A stretch of 8,634 bases of DNA from Cytophagales bacterium. GTDB lineage: Bacteria; Bacteroidota; Bacteroidia; Cytophagales; Cyclobacteriaceae. The DNA is taken from NCBI GenBank assembly GCA_003537495.1, contig DPSB01000624.1, positions 1 to 8,634 of the forward strand, given 5' to 3'. Below the pieces are notes generated by a model, which saw only the letters and a list, made by a program, of their open reading frames with translations, ran no database searches and had not been told where the DNA came from. This document shows, piece after piece, positions 1 through 6,546 of the stretch. The position numbers and the translations under genes were made by a program. Each line of letters begins with the position of its first letter. The stretch's first letter is position 1.

Positions 1-346
1 AATTAACAACACGTTGCTTACTCCGGCACTCAGCGATTCTATTCTGGCTGGTATTACACGCCAGAGTGTGATTGAGCTGGCTCGCCATTGGGGCATGAAT
101 GTAGAGGAAAGAAAAATTTCCATTATTGAATTAGTAGCCGCCTTAAAACAAGGCCGCGTACAAGAAGCGTTTGGTGCCGGCACTGCCGCAACCATTGCGC
201 ACATTGAATTGATTGGGTACGCAGAAGAAAAATTTCTGTTGCCACCCGTTGAAAGCCGCACGTTTTCAAACCGTGTGTTAGCTGAATTAGAAAACATTAA
301 GCGGGGTATCGTTCAGCCACCATTTGATTGGATTTATAAGATTTAA
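1..346 (+). CDS. ilvE: Branched-chain amino acid aminotransferase, C-terminal part (partial at window start)
   Basis: The open frame enters from the window edge (first full codon at base 2) and ends in TAA. The TTG at 14 is internal and not a start. The visible 114 residues match the C-terminal end of PLP-dependent fold-type IV branched-chain aminotransferases, which interconvert Leu/Ile/Val and their 2-keto acids in the cytoplasm. Supporting motifs are TPALSDSILAGITRQSVIEL, which corresponds to the conserved T-P-x-L-x-x-S-I-L-x-G-[VI]-T-R block, then EAFGAGTAATIAHI, equivalent to the E-x-F-G-x-G-T-A-A segment near the cofactor phosphate, and the terminal PFDWIYKI. The catalytic lysine lies upstream, outside the window. 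A strong terminator follows 15 bases after the stop, so this gene ends its transcription unit. Family assignment is secure. The symbol is by analogy, since paralogues and D-amino-acid aminotransferases share the fold. Confidence 0.88.
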   Translation, partial: INNTLLTPALSDSILAGITRQSVIELARHWGMNVEERKISIIELVAALKQGRVQEAFGAGTAATIAHIELIGYAEEKFLLPPVESRTFSNRVLAELENIKRGIVQPPFDWIYKI

Positions 347-361
347 TATTGTTTTTTATTG

Positions 362-402
362 AAACCGCCTCCCACTTTATGTTTGAGGCGGTTTTATTTT
401 TT
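362..402 (+). terminator. Intrinsic (rho-independent) terminator of the aminotransferase gene
   Basis: A perfect 10-bp stem, AAACCGCCTC (362-371) with GAGGCGGTTT (385-394), encloses a 13-nt loop and is followed by a T-rich tract (TTTTATTTTTT, 392-402). It begins 15 bases after the TAA stop of the upstream gene. G+C-rich stem plus U tract is the classic intrinsic terminator form. It separates the aminotransferase from the next gene, whose ATG is only 14 bases beyond the tract. Confidence 0.9.
378..385 (+). promoter_or_regulatory. Candidate Bacteroidota -7 promoter motif inside the terminator loop
   Basis: TATGTTTG matches all six fixed positions of the Bacteroidota sigma-ABfr -7 consensus TAnnTTTG. 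It would start transcription near base 392, giving a leader of about 25 nt before the ATG at 417. No clear TTTG -33 box sits at the usual 19-21 nt spacing. The nearest TTG (359-361) is 16 nt away. The motif is short, so chance occurrence is possible. Confidence 0.35.
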
Positions 403-416
403 GCTTTCTTGCCATT

Positions 417-920
417 ATGCGCGGTTTCGTTTTAAGTTGTTTCATGTTTGGTTTTGCGGCTGCTACTTTTGGTCAGCAACAAATGGTGTTGCTAAAGCGT
501 GGCGATGTGGTAGCCCGTTTTGAACTGGGCGATAACATTAAATGTAAACTGCGCAATGGAAAAGTTAAAGAGGGCATGGCCATTCGCTATACCGATTCTT
601 TCATCTTGCTGCGTGGCGATACGATTATGTTTTCCGACATCTATAAAATTCATGCAAAAGGAAAACGCAAGGCTGACTTCCGGCAGAAAGTAGGCACAGT
701 ATTAATGATTGGTGGAGTAGGTTATTTTGCAATTGATCAAATCAATTCGTTACTTTTTGTAGAAGGCCAGAGCGGGATTGATGAGGGCGTGGCCATTACA
801 TCGGGTAGTTTAGTAGCTGCAGGTGCAGCATTAACTTTTTTACGAAGCCCATATATGAAAGTGCGCGGCCTTTCTATTCGAATGATTACACCCGAGTCGC
901 GCTATTATCGCTACGAGTAG
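417..920 (+). CDS. Small exported protein of unknown function, possibly membrane-associated
   Basis: I do not recognise this 167-residue protein. It begins with a short basic start and a hydrophobic stretch (residues 4-18) ending in ATFGQQQ, which looks like a signal peptide cleaved around residues 19-20, with Gln at the mature N-terminus as is common in Bacteroidota. The next ~60 residues alternate charged and hydrophobic residues and look beta-rich (for example VVARFELGDNIKCKLRNG, and ILLRGDTIMFSDIYKI). Two Gly/Ala-rich hydrophobic segments follow (about residues 93-107 and 126-141) and could be membrane helices. C8 lies too early to be a lipobox cysteine. The ATG at 417 is the first possible start after the upstream terminator, so the gene is probably monocistronic or read through into prfB 53 bases downstream. 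The C-terminus (RYYRYE) is aromatic and charged. Confidence 0.7.
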   Translation: MRGFVLSCFMFGFAAATFGQQQMVLLKRGDVVARFELGDNIKCKLRNGKVKEGMAIRYTDSFILLRGDTIMFSDIYKIHAKGKRKADFRQKVGTVLMIGGVGYFAIDQINSLLFVEGQSGIDEGVAITSGSLVAAGAALTFLRSPYMKVRGLSIRMITPESRYYRYE

Positions 921-942
921 AGATTTATTGGAGTCGGAATAT

Positions 943-950
943 TATCTTCG
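943..950 (+). promoter_or_regulatory. prfB: Candidate prfB promoter -7 box
   Basis: TATCTTCG matches TAnnTTTG at five of its six fixed positions. It predicts a start near base 957 and a leader of about 17 nt before the prfB ATG at 974. No convincing -33 TTTG is seen at the expected spacing. This is a weak, position-supported guess. Confidence 0.3.
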
Positions 951-973
951 CGCCATAATTAGTTTTTAAAGAA

Positions 974-2075
974 ATGACTACCGAACAATTAAAGGATTTG
1001 AAAGTCCGTGTTGCCGCCCTCAGGCGGTATCTTTGACTATGATCGTAAAATCGTAGAAATACAAGACGAAGAACGCATTACCCATCAGGCCGATTTCTGG
1101 AACAAACCCAAGGAGGCTGAAGTTATTCTCAAAAACATTCGCACCAAAAAAATCTGGACCGATGCATTTGCTGATGTTAGCAAACTGCTCGATGACCTTG
1201 ACGTGCTGAACGAATTTCACGAAGCAGGCGATGCCAGCGAAGAAGAACTGGATGCTGAGTACAACAAAGCAGCAAAGGCTATTGAAGAGCTGGAGTTTAA
1301 AAAGATGCTCAGCAAAGAAGAAGATCAGTTGAGTGCTGTAATGGAAATTAATCCTGGTGCTGGCGGAACAGAGAGTAACGATTGGGCCGATATGCTTAAC
1401 CGCATGTACATTATGTGGGGCGAGAAGAGCGGCTATAAAGTTTCGCAGATTGATTACCAGGCCGGTGAAGTGGCCGGTATTAAATCAGCTACGCTGGAAA
1501 TTGAAGGCCCGTTCGCGTATGGAAAATTGAAATCAGAAATTGGTGTGCATCGGTTGGTGCGCATTTCACCTTTCGATAGTAATCAGCGCAGGCATACTTC
1601 TTTTGCTTCGGTGTTTGTTTATCCTAAAGTAGATGACTCCATTCAGATAGAAGTTAACCCGGCCGATGTAGAAATTCAGACTTCGCGCTCGGGCGGAGCG
1701 GGTGGGCAGAACGTAAACAAAGTAGAAACCAAAGTGCAACTCACACATAAACCTTCGGGTATTGTAATTGTGTGCCAGGTAGAACGTTCGCAACATGCCA
1801 ACCGCGAACGCGCCATGCAAATGTTAAAGTCCAAACTCTATCAGGTAGAAATGGAAAAACGCAATGCGGCACGCGATAAAGTGGAGGCTGGTAAAATGAA
1901 AATTGATTTTGGTTCGCAGATTCGAAACTACGTTTTGCATCCCTATAAATTAGTGAAAGATGCCCGCACGAGCGTTGAGCGCCACGATGCACAAAATGTA
2001 TTGGATGGCGATCTGGACGATTTTATAAAGGCATATTTGCTGGAAGATCAGGAAGCTTCTTCTGCGAAGCAGTAA
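974..2075 (+). CDS. prfB: Peptide chain release factor 2 (RF2), expressed by programmed +1 frameshift
   Basis: RF2 recognises UGA and UAA in the ribosomal A site and triggers peptide release. Translation starts at ATG 974 and reads 20 codons ([20 protein letters not shown]) to an in-frame TGA at 1034-1036. A +1 shift on CTT (1031-1033) skips T1034 and continues GAC TAT GAT to the stop at 2075. This gives 366 residues, close to the 365 of E. coli RF2. The SPF tripeptide that discriminates stop codons is at about residues 198-200, and the catalytic GGQ loop at 243-245 (codons 1701-1709) lies in the context [11 protein letters not shown]. The frame open from a GTG at 1008 would lack the N-terminus and is not the true start. 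Because UGA is the signal, RF2 shortage favours frameshifting, so the gene regulates itself. It stands alone, with no other translation gene adjacent. Confidence 0.96.
1022..1037 (+). promoter_or_regulatory. prfB: Programmed +1 frameshift site of prfB
   Basis: AGGCGG (1022-1027), a Shine-Dalgarno-like stimulator, lies three bases (TAT) upstream of the slippery CTT (1031-1033). This is followed by TGA with C as the fourth base (TGAC, 1034-1037), the weak termination context. The E. coli arrangement is AGGGGG-TAT-CTT-TGA-C, so only one base of the stimulator differs. Order and spacing are exact. Here the anti-Shine-Dalgarno contact acts inside the gene, while the start codon itself is preceded by an A-rich stretch without a Shine-Dalgarno sequence. 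Confidence 0.95.
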
Positions 2076-2092
2076 GTTGGTATTCGGTAGAT

Positions 2093-2106
2093 GGTGATCG
2101 GTGATC
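2093..2106 (+). repeat. Short tandem repeat (GGTGATC x2) in the prfB-MFS intergenic space
   Basis: GGTGATC occurs twice in direct tandem (2093-2099 and 2100-2106), followed by AT-rich sequence with TTAGT repeated at short distance. No hairpin terminator with a T tract and no convincing promoter is seen in the 95 bases between prfB and the transporter gene. Confidence 0.4.
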
Positions 2107-2170
2107 AGTAGTTAGTAAATATTAAATTGTTAGTTATGGATTATGTACAGAGTTAATTCCTAATTCAAAC

Positions 2171-3331
2171 TTGACCAAGACCTACAACACATCCTTCTGG
2201 CTTCTCTGCCTTAGCTCGTTGCTGTTCTTTGCGAGTTTTAATATGATCATACCGGAATTACCCGAGTATCTTTCCAATCTGGGTGGAGGCGAATACAAAG
2301 GATTAATAATAGCACTCTTCACCATCACTGCTATGCTTTCGCGACCGTTCAGTGGAAAGTTAGCCGATAGCATTGGGCGTGTACCGGTTATGATTTTTGG
2401 AGCTGTAGTTTGTTTGATCTGCAGTTCACTTTACCCACTCGTTACATCGTTGATGCCTTTTTTTGTGTTGCGTTTCTTTCATGGATTTTCCACCGGCTTT
2501 ACGCCAACCGGAAATACGGCTTACCTGGCCGATATAATTCCTGCAGAAAAAAGAGGCGAGGCGATGGGTTTGCTCGGCACGGCCGGAGCTGTAGGTATGT
2601 CAGGTGGGCCGGCATTGGGTGGCATGCTCAGCAATCAGTTTGGACTTAATGTGATGTTCTATGCTTCGTCTTTGCTTGCGCTGATTTCCATTCTCATTCT
2701 TATCCGCACCCGCGAAACACTTAAAACCAAACAACGATTTTCATGGGTTCATCTTCGCGTAAAGCGAAGCGATTTTTTTGAACCACTTGTGTTAGCACCT
2801 TGCATTGTAATGGTTTTATCTGCGTTTGCCTATGGCGCTGTGTTTACATTAATTCCTGATTTCGGGCAGCATGTCGGTGTGCGTAATAAAGGGTTATTAT
2901 TTACATACCTCACTGTGGCATCGTTAGTAGTGCGATTACTTGCAGGTAAAGCTTCCGATCGGTACGGTCGCCAACCGGTATTAATGGTTAGTACCTCGGT
3001 AATTGTTTTAGCGATGTTGGTGATTGGCCTTGCGACAACCAAATTACAATTGATGATAGGAGTGGTGCTATACGGATTTGCACAAGGATCTACATCCCCC
3101 ACATTGTTGGCCTGGGCAACTGATTTAAGCGATAACCGTTTTAAAGGTCGCGGTATTGCTTCGCTTTACATTTTCATGGAACTTGGTATTGGTTTAGGCG
3201 CAGTAATTTCCGGTTGGTTGTATGCTAACGATACTAACCTATTCTTTCCGGTATTTTCAGTTAGTGCTGTGCTGGCGGCTATCGCTTTTCTTTATCTGGT
3301 TTTTATGCGAAGGTTAAAAACATCCTCATGA
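2171..3331 (+). CDS. MFS transporter, drug:H+ antiporter-like (12 predicted helices)
   Basis: This inner-membrane protein of 386 residues has about 12 hydrophobic segments. Diagnostic major facilitator motifs are present. Motif A, GKLADSIGRVPV, is in the loop after helix 2 (residues 62-73), and its pseudo-repeat GKASDRYGRQPV is at 259-270. A motif-B-like RFFHGFSTG contains Arg101 in helix 4. The antiporter motif C, GMSGGPALGG (142-151), in helix 5 marks proton-coupled efflux families such as DHA1. The substrate cannot be read from sequence. The start is TTG: no in-frame ATG or GTG lies between it and an upstream stop at 2123, and the first internal Met (residue 25) would remove helix 1. The stop overlaps the next gene by ATGA (3328-3331), so the two are probably translationally coupled. 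Whether they share a function is unknown. Confidence 0.9.
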   Translation: MTKTYNTSFWLLCLSSLLFFASFNMIIPELPEYLSNLGGGEYKGLIIALFTITAMLSRPFSGKLADSIGRVPVMIFGAVVCLICSSLYPLVTSLMPFFVLRFFHGFSTGFTPTGNTAYLADIIPAEKRGEAMGLLGTAGAVGMSGGPALGGMLSNQFGLNVMFYASSLLALISILILIRTRETLKTKQRFSWVHLRVKRSDFFEPLVLAPCIVMVLSAFAYGAVFTLIPDFGQHVGVRNKGLLFTYLTVASLVVRLLAGKASDRYGRQPVLMVSTSVIVLAMLVIGLATTKLQLMIGVVLYGFAQGSTSPTLLAWATDLSDNRFKGRGIASLYIFMELGIGLGAVISGWLYANDTNLFFPVFSVSAVLAAIAFLYLVFMRRLKTSS

Positions 3332-3990
3332 AAAAATTACCGCTGATTACTTTTGTTCTCATCGCCATTGTTCATCTTGTTGCAGTTACATTCAATATGG
3401 CTTTGATCAGTGCCCTTACCAAACCTGTGTTGGTTGTTACGTTGGTGATTTATTATTTGGTAGCTTCTTCCAAACGAAGTGTACTTTTTCTGATAGCCCT
3501 TTTCTTTTGCTGGCTGGGCGATGTACTCTTAATGTTTCAGCGCGATGAAATTTTCTTTATTGCCGGACTGGTTACATTTCTTACCGGTCATGTACTTTAT
3601 ATTATCTGCTACCGAAAATTTGTACGAGCAGGTTCGGGATTAACCGGGCCACAACGCATTCGGTTTGCATTGCCCATTGCGTTGGCCGGAACGGGTTTGG
3701 TTACAGTACTTTTTCCATACCTCGGGGCGTTACAGATTCCGGTTATGGTGTATGCGTTGGTGATAACGGTAATGGCCATGCAGGCTTTGTTTCGGTATGG
3801 TTATACCAATGCATTAAGTTTTACCCTGGTGTTTGCGGGGGCTATTAGTTTTATGATTTCCGATTCATTACTCGCCATCAATAAATTTATGCAACCGCTT
3901 CCACTTGCCGGTTTGGCTATTATGTTTACGTATCTACTTGCTCAATACTTAATTGTAGAAGGTGTGTTAAAGCATGAAACTGAAAAATAA
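3328..3990 (+). CDS. YhhN/TMEM86 family membrane protein (lysoplasmalogenase-like)
   Basis: A 220-residue polytopic protein with about eight hydrophobic helices and very short loops. The family signatures are visible: TKP near residues 31-33, CWLGDVLLM (61-69) with the conserved Gly-Asp, FLTGHVLYI (84-92) with Gly-His, GAISFMISDSLLAI (171-184) with the Ser-Asp-Ser motif, and TYLLAQYLI (201-209). Characterised TMEM86 and YhhN-type members hydrolyse the vinyl-ether bond of lysoplasmalogens, and the conserved Asp and His residues are candidate catalytic positions. Whether this bacterium makes plasmalogens, or uses the enzyme on another lipid, cannot be told here. The ATG lies inside the ATGA overlap with the transporter gene, indicating coupled translation. 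It ends 61 bases before a convergent gene, and no clear hairpin terminator separates them. Confidence 0.85.
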   Translation: MKKLPLITFVLIAIVHLVAVTFNMALISALTKPVLVVTLVIYYLVASSKRSVLFLIALFFCWLGDVLLMFQRDEIFFIAGLVTFLTGHVLYIICYRKFVRAGSGLTGPQRIRFALPIALAGTGLVTVLFPYLGALQIPVMVYALVITVMAMQALFRYGYTNALSFTLVFAGAISFMISDSLLAINKFMQPLPLAGLAIMFTYLLAQYLIVEGVLKHETEK

Positions 3991-4051
3991 CCTTGCTTAA
4001 GTAAAGTTGAGTGTGTAGAGGTAATCAGAAATGTATTTTTTTACGGAAGGA

Positions 4052-4636
4052 TTATTTGGTCAAGCTCACAATCAACTTACCTATCTCTTTACCAGACTTG
4101 GCGTAGGCCTCTTCAATTCTAAATCCACTATCAAAATCGTATCCACCGGCTCCGCGGCCTGGAGCATTATCAACAATTAAATGGGCTATAATATTTGAGC
4201 GATTTGCAGTTTCAACAATTTGTACCTTTGCATCAATTCGGGCCGACTTCCGTGCAACGCCAACATTAAATCCGGGTTCGGTTCGGGTAGTATTAAAAAT
4301 CAAAGTGTACTTGCCATCTGCTGTTACTTTTTTTTGTGAATACTTTACAAACAATTCTATAAAGTTTGGTTCAAAGCGATTAGTTCTATCCGCAAACCAA
4401 GCTTGTTCCCACTTATCGCCTCGACCGGGTTCTTTCTCGTTGTAAGCACGCTTTTTTTTATCCACATACTCTTTCTCACTAAGATCATCGCCCACAGTCA
4501 TGTTGTCGTAAGTAAATTCAACATTTAATCCAGGTTCACCTTTTAAAGGGGCAAGACTACCTGAAACGAGTTTAACTTTTTGAGAATATACGGTTATAGA
4601 TAAAAGTAGAAAAATGGCGAATAGGGAGGTTTTCAT
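4052..4636 (-). CDS. Secreted protein of unknown function
   Basis: A 194-residue protein from ATG 4636. An in-frame extension to 4726 exists, but its start sits before the stop of an older coding remnant and it would place 30 polar residues ahead of a good signal peptide, so I chose the inner start. The signal peptide MKTSLFAIFLLLSITVYSQ ends with a typical Bacteroidota cleavage region near residue 19. The mature part contains VSGSLAPLKGEPGLNVEFTY (24-43), a charged segment with DKWEQAWFADRTNRFEPNFI (74-93), a beta-rich middle with TLIFNTTRTEPGFNVGV (111-127), and a Gly-rich GRGAGGYDFDSGFRI (160-174). I recall similar proteins in Bacteroidota but know no function. It is probably periplasmic or surface-exposed. 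It is convergent with the YhhN-like gene and marks the left edge of the minus-strand accessory block. Confidence 0.75.
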   Translation of the reverse strand: MKTSLFAIFLLLSITVYSQKVKLVSGSLAPLKGEPGLNVEFTYDNMTVGDDLSEKEYVDKKKRAYNEKEPGRGDKWEQAWFADRTNRFEPNFIELFVKYSQKKVTADGKYTLIFNTTRTEPGFNVGVARKSARIDAKVQIVETANRSNIIAHLIVDNAPGRGAGGYDFDSGFRIEEAYAKSGKEIGKLIVSLTK

Positions 4637-4722
4637 AATGGGTTTGTTTTGCCTTACGCTATTTAGAAAATATTTTGCTTTGGTCAAAGTTGTTTTCGAG
4701 GCGTTAGCATAGTGCCTTAAAG

Positions 4723-4908
4723 TCAATTCTTCAACTCATAAAATCCACGTTCACTGTTCCATACTAGTTTGTCACGATTTGCGTCCCAAAACTTTTGCCA
4801 CCATTTGGCATCCTTAGTTTCGTCAATCGTTTTATCTCCAAATAACATTCCTAGATATGAAAAAGTATATGTGTCCGGATTGCAGAAGCTCGCCTGAGAA
4901 CCCTTCTC
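4723..4908 (-). pseudogene. C-terminal remnant of an unidentified protein
   Basis: The minus-strand frame is open from just inside a TAA at 4909-4911 to a TGA at 4723-4725. It has strongly protein-like composition, including NPDTYTFSYLGMLFGDK, then DAKWWQKFWDANRDKLVWN and GFYELKN at the end. An ATG at 4848 would give only 41 residues. The Trp/Lys/Asp-rich ending looks like the natural C-terminus of a larger protein whose N-terminal part is missing. The frame breaks next to the palindromic element at 4919-4980, suggesting that the element, or a recombination at it, removed the 5' end. An intact small cassette gene is the alternative. The parent family is not recognised. Confidence 0.5.
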
Positions 4909-4918
4909 TTATCGTCAT

Positions 4919-4991
4919 AAACGTTAGCCAGTCATTGGTTGCGGACTCTTCATTCGTCCCGCGTATTGGCGCTAACGTTTGTGTTTGTGCC
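4919..4991. repeat. Palindromic element A1 (candidate cassette recombination site)
   Basis: A perfect 10-bp inverted repeat, AAACGTTAGC (4919-4928) with GCTAACGTTT (4971-4980), encloses 42 bases that can themselves pair (GCGGAC with GTCCCGC, one bulge). It is followed at 4981-4991 by GTGTTTGTGCC, which occurs identically at the right edge of element B (6531-6541). It lies between the truncated remnant and the next palindrome. No coding sense was found across it. Confidence 0.7.
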
Positions 4992-5042
4992 GTTGCGACC
5001 TGCTGCGAAACTGTCCACATGTTAAAACGAATTTATGAAACT

Positions 5043-5098
5043 TAAACGCAACAACCAACCCCGCAATGGTCACAAGCATTGTGTTTGTGGGCCGTTTA
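5043..5098. repeat. Palindromic element A2 (diverged copy, downstream of the propeller gene)
   Basis: The outer pair is TAAACG (5043-5048) with CGTTTA (5093-5098). The inner hairpin is CGCAATG (5062-5068) with CATTGTG (5077-5083), where one pair is G.T on the plus strand. GTGTTTGTGGG (5081-5091) repeats the right-edge word of elements A1 and B. CGCAATGG also occurs in the right arm of element C (8026-8033). The element ends 29 bases from the stop codon of the lipoprotein gene. The pairing between outer and inner stems is poor, so it may be a decayed copy or part of a larger site together with A1. Confidence 0.5.
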
Positions 5099-5127
5099 GT
5101 GGTCTAAATCAAAGTCTAGCTGACAAT

Positions 5128-6354
5128 CTAATGACTAGACAATCCTAGAACGAGAATACTGCTCTTTATGAATGTGGTGTGAACACTTTTTGTTCCTCCG
5201 ATAACTATTTTTCCATCATTCATTTCAACTATTGACTGTCCCGTTACATCAGCACTCCCATAAAACTCGTCATATAATTTATTTCCTTTCGTGTCAATTC
5301 CGATTACAAGAATTTTTCCAATAAATTGCTGATTATCGGAGGTGCCTAGCAATATAAAATTGCCATTATCTAACTCAATTATATCTTCAGGAAATTCCTG
5401 ATTGTCAAATGGGAAATTCTTTGACCATTCAGTTTTTCCAAAGTTATCTATCTTATATACAGCAAGGTCACCGGTATTCTGACTAACTGAATTAAGAATA
5501 ATGTACCCTCCATCCTTGGTATTTCTGATAATTCCGGCATTGAGCCCATCAAAATGTTCTTTCCAGATTATATTACCATCTGTGCCCGCATTAAAGACCC
5601 AAATACCTGGTTTATCAAAGGTTGCATCACTCGAGCCAATTTTGGAAAGAATAACATAGCCATTTTCATCAGACCTAGTTATTGCAAATGGGTAATCGTT
5701 TCCAGCGCTTCCAAATGTTAATTGAGCAATAATCTCTCCTTGAGAATCAATCTCGAGTACCCAAATATCATCACCACCAATATGAGTATTTACATCACCG
5801 TCAACAGATTTAGTAAATCCTACTATGGTATAATTTCCATTTGCATTCAAAAAAATACTATTGCTATTGACTCCATCATAGTTACTTCCGCCATAAGTTT
5901 TGCTCCATTGAATTTCTCCAGTTTGATCAAGTTTAAGGAGCCAAATATCTGCATCACCTTGGTTGTTTTCAATATGTCCATCATTAGAACTAGTTGTTGC
6001 GCAAAATAAGTATCCCCCGTCATTGGTGCCTACGATACAACGAACAAGGTCATCCTTTGTACCCCCAAAAGATTTTGACCAGATACTATCGAGTGCATCG
6101 TTTAACTTCACAATGTAAACGTCATCATCAGGAATCGCTCCATTTTTGGATGACGAAGACCAACCAGCCAAAATTAAGTGGTTATTATCTACTTTAGAAA
6201 GGCTCTGCAACGAACCAAAAGATCCAACATTACTTTCAAATGTCTTCTCAATGTCTATTTTAACACGATGCGAAGAACTTGGATCCTCAGCGCATCGACT
6301 TAATAGAAGTATTAAGCCGAATAAAATAACTTTGTCTGTAATAATAAGTCTCAT
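5128..6354 (-). CDS. Predicted lipoprotein with a seven-bladed beta-propeller
   Basis: 408 residues from ATG 6354. An in-frame TTG at 6360 is less likely. The N-terminus is hydrophobic and ends LILLLSRC, a lipobox-like site with Cys21 as probable lipid anchor. Arg just before the Cys is unusual. The rest is a repeat of about 46-60 residues whose last strand reads [IV][WY]-x-x-x-[LI]-D: it begins near residues 79, 137, 197, 251, 297, 348 and 400, so seven times. Intervening parts carry WSKSFGG, WSKTYGG, NDGGY and KDGGY. This pattern is common in Bacteroidota surface proteins and predicts a seven-bladed propeller closed by N- and C-terminal strands. No catalytic motif and no type IX sorting domain is seen, so binding or scaffolding is more likely than enzymatic activity. 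It is bounded by palindromes on both sides, like a cassette gene. Confidence 0.8.
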   Translation of the reverse strand: MRLIITDKVILFGLILLLSRCAEDPSSSHRVKIDIEKTFESNVGSFGSLQSLSKVDNNHLILAGWSSSSKNGAIPDDDVYIVKLNDALDSIWSKSFGGTKDDLVRCIVGTNDGGYLFCATTSSNDGHIENNQGDADIWLLKLDQTGEIQWSKTYGGSNYDGVNSNSIFLNANGNYTIVGFTKSVDGDVNTHIGGDDIWVLEIDSQGEIIAQLTFGSAGNDYPFAITRSDENGYVILSKIGSSDATFDKPGIWVFNAGTDGNIIWKEHFDGLNAGIIRNTKDGGYIILNSVSQNTGDLAVYKIDNFGKTEWSKNFPFDNQEFPEDIIELDNGNFILLGTSDNQQFIGKILVIGIDTKGNKLYDEFYGSADVTGQSIVEMNDGKIVIGGTKSVHTTFIKSSILVLGLSSH

Positions 6355-6372
6355 ATTCAAACTTCTTAATAG

Positions 6373-6380
6373 TAAACATA
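6373..6380 (-). promoter_or_regulatory. Candidate -7 box upstream of the propeller lipoprotein gene
   Basis: On the minus strand the motif reads TATGTTTA, five of the six fixed positions of TAnnTTTG. A TTGG lies about 22 nt upstream at the edge of palindrome B, near the expected -33 position. Transcription would begin about 11 bases before the ATG. If real, this unit carries its own promoter, between the palindrome and the gene. Confidence 0.35.
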
Positions 6381-6400
6381 CTTTTGATTTCTAAATGGCC

Positions 6401-6541
6401 ACCAACGTTTTGGGGCTTTACGTTCGGGCGGGCTTTTGAAGCACAAAAGTTGATATTATTACTAAAGTTCAATTGAAAAACTGCTGTTGAATTTTGCACT
6501 TCAGCCCGCCTGACGCAAAACCCTTGTTGTGTGTTTGTGCC
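6401..6541. repeat. Palindromic element B (long imperfect inverted repeat, candidate cassette site)
   Basis: Arms of about 48 bases pair imperfectly. CAAC (6403-6406) pairs with GTTG (6526-6529), then there is an asymmetric loop. CGT (6421-6423) pairs with ACG (6513-6515), then GGCGGGCT (6427-6434) pairs perfectly with AGCCCGCC (6503-6510). GAAG (6438-6441) pairs with CTTC (6499-6502), and CAAAA (6444-6448) with TTTTG (6492-6496). The central loop is AT-rich. The right edge GTGTTTGTGCC (6531-6541) ends five bases before the serine hydrolase stop codon, and the left edge lies about 47 bases from the next gene's start. It fills the whole space between the two genes. Confidence 0.85.
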
Positions 6542-6546
6542 TCTTC

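Noticed and set aside
1566..1992. Minus-strand open frames inside prfB, and similar frames inside the MFS gene (2182-2373, 2410-2649, 2830-3102)
   Set aside because: They are shadows of strongly supported genes on the plus strand.
1008..2075. prfB starting at GTG 1008
   Set aside because: This frame begins inside the frameshift region. The upstream ATG 974 and the exact frameshift signal explain the gene and restore its normal length.
3991..4051. Bidirectional terminator between the convergent genes
   Set aside because: There is a T7 run and a weak 12-base palindrome around CTTAAG, but no stem of useful length next to the T run.
4052..4726. Longer 224-residue version of the secreted protein
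   Set aside because: The extra 30 residues precede a complete signal peptide and overlap the end of another coding remnant on the same strand.
4857..5045. Plus-strand open frame of 62 codons
   Set aside because: It spans palindrome A1, is opposite to a better coding remnant, and has low-credibility composition (many Cys and Val).
5128..6354. Type IX secretion C-terminal sorting domain on the propeller protein
   Set aside because: The repeats run to the last residues, leaving no space for a sorting domain, and the N-terminus suggests a lipoprotein.
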